Assembly: GCF_018294505.1 (NCBI RefSeq)
Contig: NC_057809.1
Span: forward strand, 136,126,979 to 136,190,978
Reading direction: 5' to 3'
DNA length: 64,000 nucleotides
Source: Triticum aestivum
Taxonomy: Eukaryota > Streptophyta > Magnoliopsida > Poales > Poaceae
Notes under the pieces: model-generated
The model's database searches: none
Seen by the model: the letters and a program-made list of their open reading frames with translations, nothing else
Told to the model about the DNA's origin: nothing
Shown here: positions 10,737 to 21,335 of the stretch, piece by piece
Numbering within the stretch: the stretch's first letter is position 1
Layout of the letters: the number at the start of each line of letters is the position of its first letter
Program-made: the position numbers and the translations under genes

Positions 10737-12473
10737 TGAAGGTAATATGCCCTAGAGGCAATAATAAAGTTATTATTTATTTCCTCATATCATGATAAAT
10801 GTTTATTATTCATGCTAGAATTGTATTAACTAGAAACTTAGTACATGTGTGAATACATAGACAAACAGAGTGTCACTAGTATGCCTCTACTTGGCTAGCT
10901 CATTAATGAAAGATGATTAAGTTTCCTAACCATAGACATGAGTTGTCATTTGATTAACAGGATCACATTATTAGGAGAATGGTGTGATTGACTTGACCCA
11001 TTCCGTTAGCTTAGCACTTGATCGTTTAGTTTACTGCTATTGCTTTCTTCATGACTTATACATGTTCCTATGACTATGAGATTATGTAACTCCCGATTAC
11101 AGGAGGAACACTTTGTGTGGTACCAAACGTCACAACGTAACTGGCTGATTATAAAGGTGCTCTACAGGTGTCTCCAATGGTACTTGTTGAGTTGACATAG
11201 ATCAAGATTAGGATTTGTCACTCCGAATGTCGGAGAGGTATCTCTGGGCCCACTCGGTAATGCACATCACTATAAGCCTTGCAAGCATTGTAACTAATGA
11301 GTTAGTTGTGGGATGATGCATTACAGAACGAGTAAAGAGACTTTTCGGTAACGAGATTGAACTAGGTATTGAGATACCGACGATCGAATCTCGGGCAAGT
11401 AACATACCGATGACAAAGGGAACAACGTATGCTGTTATGCGGTTTGACCGATAAATATATTCGTAGAATATGTGGGAGCCAATATGAACATCCAGTTACG
11501 CTATTGGTTATTGACCGGAGACATGTCTCGGTCATGTCTACATAGTTCTCGAACCCCTAGGGTCCGCACGCTTAAAGTTCGGTGACGATCAGTATTATGA
11601 GTTTTTGTGTTTCGATGTACCGAAGGTAGTTCGGAGTCCCGGATATGATCACGAACATGAGGAGGAGTCTCGAAATGGTCGAGACGTAAATATCGATATA
11701 TTGGACTACTATATTCAGACACCAGAAGTGTTCCGGGTGATTTCGGAGAAAACCAGAGTGCCGGAGGGTTACCGGAACCCCCCCGGGAGAAATAATGGGC
11801 CTTATGGGCCTTAGTGAAGAGAGAGGGCTGGCCTAGGGCAGGCCGTGCGCCCCTCCCCCTCTGGTCCGAATTGGACTAGGAGAGGGGGGGGGGCGACGCC
11901 CCCCTTTCCTTCTCCCTTTCCCCCTTCCTTTCCCCCTCCTAGTAGGAGTAGGAAAGAGGGGAGTCATACTCCTACCCGAAGGACTCCTCCACCTCTTGGC
12001 GCGCCATAGAGGGCCGGCCGGCCTCCCCCCTTGCTCCTTTATGTACGGGGGCAGGGGGCACCTCTAGACACATAAGTTGATCATTGATCCCTTAGGCGTG
12101 TGCGGTGCCCCCCTCCACATTAATCCACCTCGATCATATCGTAGCGGTGCTTAGGCGAAGCCCTGTGTCGGTAGCAACATCATCACCGTCAACACGCCGT
12201 CGTGCTGACGGAACTCTCCTGTGAAGCTCTGCTGGATCGGAGTTCATGGGACGTCATCGAGCTGAACGTGTGGTGAACTCGGAGGTGCCGTGCGTTTGGT
12301 ACTTGGATCGGTCGGATCATGAAGACGTTCGATTATATCAACCGCGTTCTCATAACGCTTCCGCATACGGTCTACGAGGGTACGTGGATGACACTCTTCC
12401 CTCTCGTTGCTATGCATCACCATGATCTTGCGTGTGCGTAGGAATTTTTTTGAAATTACTACGTTCTCCAACA
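10737..12473 (+). repeat. C2 3' LTR (1737 bp)
   Basis: Starts TGAAGGTAATATGCCC directly after polypurine tract GCAAATGGGAGAC (10724-10736) and ends GTTCTCCAACA at 12473. Start TGAAGG with end CCAACA is also seen in C3's LTR (23044-24762), so C2 and C3 belong to the same LTR subtype. The next bases are CTTTC (12474-12478), the presumed target duplication; its partner is outside the window. A long polypyrimidine/G-rich stretch occurs around 11880-11950. Confidence 0.88.
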
Positions 12474-12567
12474 CTTTCAATCTCAGATGACTATGAACTC
12501 AAATATCACCACATACATTCATCAGATCCCACAAATTCAGAACCGAGGAATTTTTTTGTGTTCCTAC
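12474..12567. other. Short unassigned segment between C2 and solo LTR
   Basis: About 90 AT-rich bases with no recognised feature. Its last five bases, CCTAC (12563-12567), are the left copy of the solo-LTR target duplication, so it was contiguous with 13909 onward before that insertion. Confidence 0.6.
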
Positions 12568-13903
12568 TGTTGGAGATATGCCCTAGAGGCAATCATGCGA
12601 TGATTATATTTCCCTATGTATTCATGAGTCCTTGGACATCATCAATGATATGTATCAATAAGTTTGTGACCTGTTTGTGAAACTATATATTGTATGATGA
12701 TTGTTCTAATGGTTCGTACTTAATAAGGTTATGCGGGCACATACCCTTTGACTAGTATATGTTTCGTTTGATGACTATGTTTCACAAGTCATGGGCATAG
12801 AGATGCTAAACCGATAGTATGGACTCGCGGATGAAGATCACTGAGTCGAACCACTTTGGGACGAAGCGAGATATTTCACCTGTTAGTCTCAAGTATGATC
12901 TATATGCCATGTCATAGACCTGAGGTCCTTGCATGTTCTCGGGATGAGGACCGACTCACTTAGGTTCTATCAAACGCTACTCCGTAACTGGTTAGTTATA
13001 AATGTAGCTTTCGGATGAGTCGTGAGACATGCCAGGAGACATGGTTGACCAAGAAGGGTTTTGCCCCTCCGTAAGGAGAGATATTCTCTGTGCCCTCTCG
13101 AGTAATCATATCTGGAAAGCATGACCATGCGACTTGGGTTAAGTGTTAACCCGATTCGGGAATCTGTATCACGGTTTTGAGAAGAGAGGTTGAGTTACCA
13201 CAAGAGTGACAAGTACTCGCTTTGAACTTGACAACGTATATCGTCAGGCAAAAGGAATGTTGCATATGACACATTGTCGAGATTCGTCAAATGAATTTAC
13301 GCACACATGGGAGTTGGCATGTTCTGCTAGGAGTCGCTACCAACTATCGAATTAGGTTGTGTTCATGTGTACTTGAACCTATAGGGTTGCACACTTAAGG
13401 GTTGTAGGTCATTTGGATTGGATCCGAATGGAGAATGGTTGTAGACTCCTAGTGGGCCTCAAGTGTTGAGCCCACCTCGGAGATCTATATAAAGGGGAGT
13501 GGGTGCACCTCCTAGGGTTGATCTTTTTCCTCCCCACACAGCCACCTCCGCCACTCCCAACGCTCCCATGCCGCGCGACTGGACCTAGCAGTCCGCCGCC
13601 CGCCGCTCCTTCCCGTACGTGTGGATACCTTGGAGGCATCGCATCTGCGGTGCTAGGACGGATTGTTCAAGGGAAGCGCAAGGAGCCATTCGGAGGATCC
13701 ATGAGGATCATTCACAGGAGATCGGCTACACGAGGAGGAGACGACTTGGCTCATCGGCTACACGCATCAACAACTCTACTTCCACTGTGGTGACTACACG
13801 TCTAGTCATAACCCGATCCCGTGATCTATCCCCAGCAGCATGATCTTGGTTGCGCGCAGAAAAAAATATTTGACGGTAGAGTAGCGTACCGCATGCTCCA
13901 ACA
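12568..13903 (+). mobile_element. Solo LTR of an Angela-related Copia (1336 bp)
   Basis: Starts TGTTGGAGATATGCCC, ends GCATGCTCCAACA, and is flanked by perfect 5-bp duplications CCTAC (12563-12567 and 13904-13908). No internal domain or second LTR is present, so it is a solo LTR left by recombination between two LTRs. TATATAAA lies at 13486-13493 on the plus strand, about 410 bases before the LTR end, giving the orientation. The sequence after the first 30 bases differs from the C1, C2 and C3 LTRs, so it is a different subfamily. Confidence 0.92.
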
Positions 13904-14202
13904 CCTACTCGGTTGACATCCATCTCATGGAAGTCCACAAAAACGTAACCTAGGGGTTTACGTTCACCAATCATTATGAAATATGAGGCGTCAAGTGAAT
14001 ACACGCGGCTTTGAAAAATGATAAAGCACATATCAAAGTTGTGTGGTATTTTTTTCGACGAATCACCAACCATTATCTACAAATATATTGTTGCTTGTGT
14101 TGCTCAAATGCAAATGTCTTGCATAGTCAACAATATCATTGTAGTGCTCCAAAATTGTTTTCTCCCCATAAATATGTAATAAACATCTCGCAAGTTAAGT
14201 CA

Positions 14203-14334
14203 TGTGATAAACTCGCCGATATATTCTCAAAGTCTTTACCAACTTCAAAGATTTATATAGTATGTTAATGGAATCGGTATGCAAGGACTTCGAGGTTTGC
14301 AAGGATCAGGGAGTCACACTGTTATCAACATGTC
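14203..14334 (+). repeat. 132-bp direct repeat, copy A
   Basis: Runs from TGTGATAAACTCG to AACATGTC. Copy A keeps natural Copia sequence on its left; copy B (14760-14891) keeps it on its right. About 7 of 132 positions differ. Confidence 0.85.
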
Positions 14335-14759
14335 TATAGATCAAACTTCATTGCTTCAAAAGATGAACCTTCAAGGCAGGCTTAGTTGCGGTTTTTAAAA
14401 TATATTTTTTGTAACAATTATAATACAATTATTATGTGACAGCGAATTTTATGCGGATACATGTTTCTGGATCATCTGTTACACGCACGCTCATATCGTT
14501 GCGCATAAGACACATTTAAATGGCTCGGTAAAAAGAACCCACTAAAATAAAAGTTAGATCCAAAATAGATGTTTTTACTTTTTACTATAGATTATGATAC
14601 GTGTGTTGGATCACAAATATGTCACACTTTTTGAAAATATAATTTGAGCGACATGATAACATTTTGTAGCGATCTGAATTTTTTGTAAAAATCATTTTAA
14701 TATTATACCATGTGAACTTGTTTTGTTTGAGACGTGCGTTGCACGTGCATGCTTACTAG
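14333..14759 (+). mobile_element. Helitron-like insert, 3' end well formed
   Basis: The right end shows the Helitron signature: a GC-rich hairpin (ACGTGC 14732-14737, loop GTT, GCACGT 14741-14746), then nine bases, then CTAG (14756-14759) followed by T. The left end could be TC at 14333 (TCTATAGATC), but the base before it is G rather than the usual A, and the insert is flanked by 132-bp direct repeats, which Helitrons do not make. No coding sequence; if real it is a non-autonomous copy. Confidence 0.5.
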
Positions 14760-14891
14760 TGTGATAAACTCGTTGATATATTCTCAAAGTCTATACCAAC
14801 TTCAAAGATTTAAATAGTATGTTAACGGAATCGGTATGCAAGGACTTCGAGGTTTGCAAGGATCAGGGAGTCACTCTGTTATTAACATGTC
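14760..14891 (+). repeat. 132-bp direct repeat, copy B
   Basis: Second copy of 14203-14334, starting directly after CTAG and followed by the Copia 3' untranslated region. It lacks the upstream RNase H coding that precedes copy A. Confidence 0.85.
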
Positions 14892-15250
14892 CTTGCATCA
14901 TATTGCACATTATTTTCCTTTAAGTTTACTCTCTAGTTTTGCGTCAAGTTTTTTTTTTAATGAAAACAATATCTTCACAAGATCATATGGTGTACCCAAG
15001 ACTTTTTAAAAGGAAGTACACAAAGCAAAAAACAACTAACATATGGGTTTTTCCTTTTAAGGTTTTCTCACACGCGTTATCTTATCACAGGGGCAATAAT
15101 CATTATATGTTGTATCATTTTCTTCTTATTTTTTCCACCGAGTTTGAAGGAGTATTTAGTGGCATATCAAATATCACACCTCATATTTTCCACACAGCAA
15201 CAGACACCTCTTTTGCTGGCATCTCCACAATTTCAGTTACAGTGTACTAA

Positions 15251-15933
15251 GAAGTGAACCCCACGTATTCCAAAACTGAGGAGCGATAGACATTGGACGA
15301 CTAGTTTGAGTCTTCTTTCCTTTTATTGTGCATCCTATGTTGAGCTCATCGTTTTGATCTAGATAACTTGTAATTCCTAGCTAGGATGGCGTCTTTGATA
15401 TATTACATCGTTATAGTTCCTTTCTCACAGGTTTTGTGATGTCAGCAATGATGTGTGAGATGGTCCAGTTTTGTTTTAGTTTCTAAAAAAGGAAATCGGG
15501 ATCCACCCTTTTCATTAAAAAAATCAAAGGTAAAGAATCTATTAGTGCTAAATTACTAGGAAAATCCTCATGCTTCAAGTTTGTAAGTGCAAATACATCA
15601 CACCATTGATTTGTAAACTATCACGTTGGATCTCTTCTAGAAGCACAATCTATTTCCGAAATAAATGAAGCTAATGCACTACGAATCTACTGAGAACTAC
15701 TTTAAGAAAGTGGCACCATATGCTAGATTCTTATGACAATAAGATCTACACAAATTTGCAACTCTTCCCTAGCTATGAAAAGAACCACCTTAAGTAACTA
15801 CAACCCTTGTACTTTGCTATTTTGTTGGACGCATGGCACTGCTCCTTTTGCCTCTCCTAGAAAACATGGAGAGCAATGTAATTACCCTTTTGCATCTGTT
15901 AAACAATTATAAGTTAAATTTCAAATATTAGGA
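15251..15933. other. Unannotated spacer / kinase 3' region
   Basis: AT-rich sequence with no recognised element. It probably holds the 3' untranslated region, and possibly a last small exon, of the minus-strand kinase gene. A near-identical stretch around GTAATTACCCTTTT occurs at 15878-15891 and again at 15964-15977, a local duplication that blurs the last splice site. Confidence 0.5.
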
Positions 15934-18900
15934 CTATGAAAATTGATAATATGGAAGATCAATGTAATTACCCTTTTCTTTAAGCCTCACAACCTCATCT
16001 TGGGTAACCTGGAGCCTATATAAGGCAAATATATAACAAGATTAGGAAAGATCCTCAAAGAATAAGTGCTATTTCCTTATAAAACGAGAATAATATGTAA
16101 AAGTAATGAGCAAAGTTTTCTTCACACGAAGAACTTACATCCTCTCTAAACATGCAATACGTTCGAGTAGTTCCTTCTCCCTGTGTGTAGATGCTTCCTA
16201 TTACATCATAAAAATGTTTATGAGTAACTACATAAATTAACTATAAGTATTTCAGATGTGAATATGGCATATGTAGGACATGTAGATGACCATTGTGCAA
16301 GTCATGCCATAAACATGTACAAATATGTTTCGGTCCCAAAATATAGGCATCAAGATTATCTAGGCAGTGCACAGGATTGTGATTCTAAAAAATTAAAGGT
16401 CCTAGATTTGTTCTAAGTGAATTTATTTATTCTAATGATGATCAATAAAAACATCCAAATCTTCATATCATATTGTGAGGTAAAGGTAATTAAGTGATTG
16501 CATAGATTTTGTTTTATGAAAACACAGAATATTGTAAACTAACCAAATAAGAAATGATAGTGCTTTATACATTACGCAATTTATATAACTTAAAACCATC
16601 TAATTATGTACATGACATATATCATAAAAATCATACCGTTTCTTCCGTTGTTACTTTAAAGCGACCCTTTTGAATGGCTGTTTTTTCTACATATTCATCC
16701 ATACACGTAACATTGGAAACTGCATAAAATAATCACTTGTCATTGTACATGCCAATTGGACAAAATTAAAAAAACATAAAGCAAGTATAATACAAGTAAC
16801 AATGAATAATAATTATTAATTGAGTTGTTAACTTAAAAATGTTCTTTGTGTGTCCTAGTTATAGACATTTTACTTTGGAGAAGAACGTGCCTGCTCTTGA
16901 AAGTTGCTTGGTAGGTACTTTTGAATGTCGTTCAAATGACTCATGGCGTGCAAGGCCATTAGGGGGTCCATTCTCAAGTTGTTTCCCACTGGTAGAAAAA
17001 CCTTGTGTCAGAAAACAAACATATGTGTGATATTAAGATTTAGTTGTGTTAACGATGAAGCAATGCACGCGCCCAAAAAGGTAGTATTCAGATGCTCGAC
17101 TACATGCGTGAAACAGACCATATTAATGTTTAATTGTAAGGTAAATTTCCTTGAAGAGCCATTTGTAGATCAGATACAACATAGATAACAATAAAATATT
17201 AGACACAATCGTGTAGTAGTAAAATTAGATTAGTACATGAGTGTGAGAAGATGCTGAGCTCTCATGGTGCAAATCTATCTAAACCTACTATATATATGCA
17301 AAATACAATATACTTCCTTAATAGCATTGTCTAGGATTAAATACTAACATTTATGCCAAGTGAGAAGTAGAACAATGCAATTTTGATGTAAACTTAATAA
17401 TCAAAGAAGAGACATGTTCAACTCCCATAGAAAAATATTGCCACCATAGATAAATACAAGGCACGTTTTGCCAACAACTTATTAAATTATATGTGCATTA
17501 TACAAGTGATAATGGTATAGTTTAACATTTCGTAATAAAAAATACTTGTTTATGGTTGTGAATTTGTCCTTGTTTCTCAACGAAGTGACTATCATTCTAT
17601 CAAGACAATATATTAAACATCCCAACCTTTGAGGTATCAGTATTGGAGTTGTTGAGCTTGGCGTTTCTACTATTTCAGTACCTACAATCTGAAAGTACAA
17701 CATGCCATGTTAGTTCAAATATATTTTATAACACAACCATTTACCTATATGCTAATTTGAACCAAGACCATAACACTTATTCTGGATTGGAGGGAGTCAT
17801 ATACAGCACCATCGTTACCTTCTTATCATCACTAGCATGATTTTGTGGACGCACATCTTGAAGTGGAACAATTTCATCCACGGTATCAAGTTCAAATAGG
17901 AAACGCAGGTACTCCTCTTCGTCACTATCATTCTCTTCCGAGTACTAGAAATGAAACAAACAATATTTTGTGAAATTATTTATGCAATTTTTTTGACAAA
18001 ATGTTATTGCACAAGTAAAATCATACCAATTTAGCCTGTGCTTTCAAGTCCTCGATATCAAAGTGCCACTGACTAATACCTCTCCAATATTCGTCCTGTT
18101 GCATATTTGAGAATTGAAATAATTTAATTATTGGACGGTACATTTAAAGGGCAGTATCATAGCTCGAAGATAGACCAAGAGATTAAGGAAATGTAACTAA
18201 TTTAAACCAATGATTTGATTAAATACATCAATTCTTTTAGGTTCAAGTGTAAACTAAATTCCCAAAGTAAAATATATAATTCATCGACTGCCTAGTGAAG
18301 AGCACTACAAAATGTGGTTATCTTACAAATCTTAGGGCATCTCCAACGATGAACCTCAAATCACCCGCAAATATCCAAACCAGTGTTCGGACCATTTTTG
18401 TCATCCAACGTAGTGCCGTATAAGTCAGCGTACATGTCCGCATGGCCGAATTTCACTAAACTAGAAGAAACCTGGGGGAGGTTTGTACGACGTCCGCCTG
18501 GACAATCAAAAGCCATCATGTACCCCATGCCACTACCCCTCTCTCCTCTCCATCCGCGCAGGAAGGCGGAAGGCCGCTGCTATTTGGCAGAAGGAGACCA
18601 ACTTTGACGGAAGGTCAAAGTTATTTGGCTGGAGGCCATTGCTAGTGGTTCTTATCTGACGGAAGGCCATTGTATAATCATGACTATTTGGCTGAAGGCC
18701 ATTGTTATTTGGCGGAAGGCACTGCTAGTATTTTTTTTAAGTCAATAGAAGCGGATATTTGAGGTATGAATTTGGAAGGCGAGCTCCCGTATTAGGGTCC
18801 GCGGACATTTAGTGTGTCCGATTTGCGGCATGGTAAAGATGCTCTTAGCTAAGGAAAGAAGTCTATAGAGATACTAACATGTGATGTCTTCTCTTTGATT

Positions 18901-20523
18901 TTATCGTGTGGTTTCTTCTCTGCTTGCAACTTTGCTTCATTCTCCTGCTCAAAAATAATTGACACAAAATTACACTACATATATGTGCGCATATAAAAAT
19001 GATCAATAGAGAAGGCAAATGAATGTCGTCTCATACATTTATAGTTTGCACCCTAGCAACCAAAGATGGCACTTTATTTAGCATGCATTTTACATGATTA
19101 TCCTCGGACTTCACTTTTTTGAAGAACGGAAGTTGCAGTAACATTTGCGCAGTTGGCCTCTTGGATGGATCTTTTATCAAACATGCACCAATCATTCGCT
19201 TAAATGACTACATAAAAAGGTAGGAACGAGTAAGCATAGGCCAATGTGTGCATCTAAGATTATAAGAGATCATATCAAGATTACATTTGAAAACTTCTTG
19301 TCCTTTGTGTTATGAAGAGATGGAGGAGCATGTTGTAACGTCATAAGAAAGACCTACATGTCATTTCAGAAACCTCGGTAACTTGTCACAGACATTAAGT
19401 TGATGTAAAATATATCAAGGTAAACTAATACCTTTGCTGGAGGTTGGCTAGAGAAAGGGGCGTGGCCATTAGCTAGTTCTAGTGCAGTTATTCCGAAAGA
19501 CCAAATGTCTGCCCTGCGAATAATTTTTTGTATGTCCGGTTAAGCAACCCGTATAAAAAACATAGTCAACTAACCTGTGGTAAAAAGGCAGACAAATAAA
19601 AATTTACTTAAAGTCGTATTCCTTTTGCTCCATCACTTCAGGTGCCATCCTTGAGAACAAACAGAACTCTGAGTCAGTAGAATGTCAGTACACTGTTCAT
19701 GAGCTGCGGAATCATCAACCCATTGGCAAAATAAACAACAACTTTGAAGATACTACCAGCAGGGCGTGCCGACAAGCGTGTGCCTTTTGCCGTTCCTGTT
19801 GATCATCGAGTCATAAACGCTGGCGCTAATTCCGAAATCCGCAAGCTTCACTCCTTTGTGCTGATCAAGCAATATGTTTCCAGCCTGTGTTCACGCCCGA
19901 AACATGAAAACGATTCACAGATATACGAAGCGACGTAATCTTCAAATTCAGTACCGGGAGAGCTCTGCTCAATTACCTTGACGTCTCGGTGTATGTGGCC
20001 TTTGCCGTGCAGGTACTCGAGGCCCCTGAGCGTCTCACGGAGCACGAAGGCTATGAACCTCTCCTCCTCGAAGCCTTTGGGGAAGGAGGATTTCATGAGG
20101 TGGAAGCAGGAGCCCCCGGCCATGTAGGGCATGACGATCCACAGGTTCTCGTCCTGGGTGAAGGAGCAGTAGGCGCTGAGGAGGTTGGGGTGATCCGTCA
20201 GGATCATGGTCTTGACCTCTTCAGAGGCGTTATTCTGCATGGGAGACGCCGATTAGTGCGCAGGGGAATTGATTGATATATATTGAGTGGAGGAGGCAGG
20301 CACGTACGACGTCGGCTTCGGAGCGCAGGGAGAGGTTCATAATCTTGACGGCGACGACCTCGCCGCCGAGCGGGAGGCAGCGGGCGCGGCGCACGACGGC
20401 CGTGGCGCCGTCGCCGATTGGCTCCATCAGCTCGTAATCCTCGGCGCGGATGGGGAACTCCCCCTTCCTCGCCCTCGGCGACGCCCCTCCATCCCCGCGC
20501 TTCCCCTTCTCCTTGGACCCCAT
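15934..20523 (-). CDS. STE20/GCK-family serine/threonine kinase (BLUS1-like), multi-exon
   Basis: Exons read from GT/AG signals and frame: 20308-20523, 19977-20234, 19757-19884, 19608-19649, 19432-19513, 19285-19353, 19037-19207, 18879-18947, 18027-18095, 17819-17944, 17627-17688, 16874-16988, 16637-16719, 16139-16197, then 16015 leftwards; about 540 residues. Kinase domain about residues 30-300: glycine loop [13 protein letters not shown] (K60), [17 protein letters not shown] (D156), DFG (174-176), [20 protein letters not shown]. The C-terminus has KGRFKVT and a coiled coil ending [18 protein letters not shown]. These features match plant Ste20-like kinases such as Arabidopsis BLUS1, which phosphorylate cytosolic targets; the substrate here is unknown. 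Start: ATG at 20523 opening [10 protein letters not shown]. Open points: the 16874/16719 junction is one base out of phase, and the stop (15934 by read-through) is uncertain. Confidence 0.85.
18335..18844. mobile_element. Harbinger-type MITE in kinase intron (510 bp)
   Basis: Terminal inverted repeats GGGCATCTCCAAC (left) and a right end whose complement is GAGCATCTTTACC, flanked by TTA on both sides (18332-18334 and 18845-18847), the 3-bp target duplication of PIF/Harbinger elements. It lies in the intron between exons 18879-18947 and 18027-18095. Inside, units resembling GGCGGAAGGCCATTG recur about five times (18560-18730). No transposase is encoded. Its ends resemble those of the larger element starting at 21336. 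Confidence 0.85.
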
Positions 20524-21029
20524 TGACCAATGTGGGGGACGCCGGGATTGATCAAGCGATGTGAACCCTAGAACAGCAGCCTAGTCGACTAATTCGGCCT
20601 CTCGGTTGCGTGGATCCGACGGGCTCGGTCGACGGGCCATGGCGGTCGATGAACGAGATGTTATAAGGAGGCGCGCGCGGCCGGGTGGGATGCGCTTTCT
20701 CGTGAGGGGAAGAGGTGGGAGGGGCTATGGTTGGCTGGCGGGCCGGTGGGGGGAAGAAGAACACGGGCGGAGGCGCCGGCGTCGCGAGGCGAGAGATATT
20801 TATAACGGATCCGGATCTCATGCACGGGCTTCCGGTCGATTCCGTTTCTGTTTTGCCTCCGCGAAAAAAGAGTCGGGGTCGTTTCGCCTGGTGGATCGGA
20901 GTCCAACCAAGAGCTGCTCCGTCGTTGTGATCGAGGACGCGTACGGGTGGAAGTTGTAATTGTTGAAGATATTCCCTGATGGCTGTTAGGCCGGCTCATA
21001 TACGAGTCGTGGTATTTTGTTATAGGATC
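20524..21029 (-). promoter_or_regulatory. Kinase 5' flank with TATA box at 20797-20804
   Basis: GC-rich sequence immediately upstream of the kinase ATG. Minus-strand TATAAATA at 20797-20804 lies about 275 bases before the ATG, giving a predicted 5' untranslated region of roughly 240 bases. A weaker TTATAAC lies near 20659-20665. Short frames here on both strands look like chance frames in GC-rich DNA. No retroelement is seen in this 500-bp stretch. Confidence 0.55.
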
Positions 21030-21045
21030 GAGATAGCTCTGTATT

Positions 21046-21312
21046 GCGAATGAATCTGTGGTTGGATGGGTAAGTCCTGATGCTCGTATTTATTTCTGAA
21101 TTTATTTCAGAATTTTCGGTGATGCGCATTTAGTGGGAGGAGACGTTCCCGTTGATGACAAGGTGCCTACGATGACTTCATAAATTTCAAAGTGATATGC
21201 CGGCTCAGTCCTTCGGAGATGCTCATAGGGGTAGGGTGTGCGTGTGTGCGTTCATAGAGGTGAGTATATGTGCGTGTATATGAGAGCTTGCGTCTGTACT
21301 ATGTTAAAAAAA
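21046..21312 (+). mobile_element. Au-like SINE with internal deletion
   Basis: A 267-bp insert ending in TTAAAAAAA, flanked by a 16-bp target duplication with one mismatch (GAGATAGCTCTGTATT at 21030-21045; GAGATAGCTTTGTATT at 21313-21328). Its 5' part (GTGGTTGGATGG...AAGTCCTGATGC) resembles the tRNA-derived head of cereal Au-type SINEs, but the stretch between an A-box-like segment and the AAGTCC of the B box is missing, so its own pol III promoter is probably broken. The 3' part, with GTGCGTGTGTGCG repeats, is typical of the family. Assignment is from memory of the family. Confidence 0.65.
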
Positions 21313-21335
21313 GAGATAGCTTTGTATTCTCTTTA

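Larger units (their letters stand above)
13909..15250 (+). pseudogene. Eroded Copia RNase H tail and 3' untranslated region
   Basis: Translation near 14196-14250 gives SCDKLADIFSKSLPTSKI, matching the conserved Copia RNase H C-terminus (DxxADxxTKxLP). Upstream coding is broken. After the second copy of the 132-bp repeat (14760-14891), a pyrimidine-rich region (about 14900-15250) resembles a Copia 3' untranslated region. The element is split by a 425-bp insert (14335-14759), and no LTR is recognisable. Confidence 0.6.

Noticed and set aside
13409..13843. Possible small genes in the solo LTR
   Set aside because: Lie downstream of the LTR's TATA box inside a bounded solo LTR; no domain.
14939..15250. 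103-codon plus-strand frame
   Set aside because: Lies in the presumed 3' untranslated region of a dead Copia; composition and lack of motif argue against a gene.
20230..20530. Long frames on the plus strand opposite kinase exon 1 and its flank
   Set aside because: They overlap a well-supported kinase exon with GT/AG borders and a conserved glycine loop; the plus frames have no domain and arise from GC-rich codons.
20990..21330. Kinase upstream exon or promoter extension
   Set aside because: The 16-bp target duplication and poly-A end show this is a SINE insertion.
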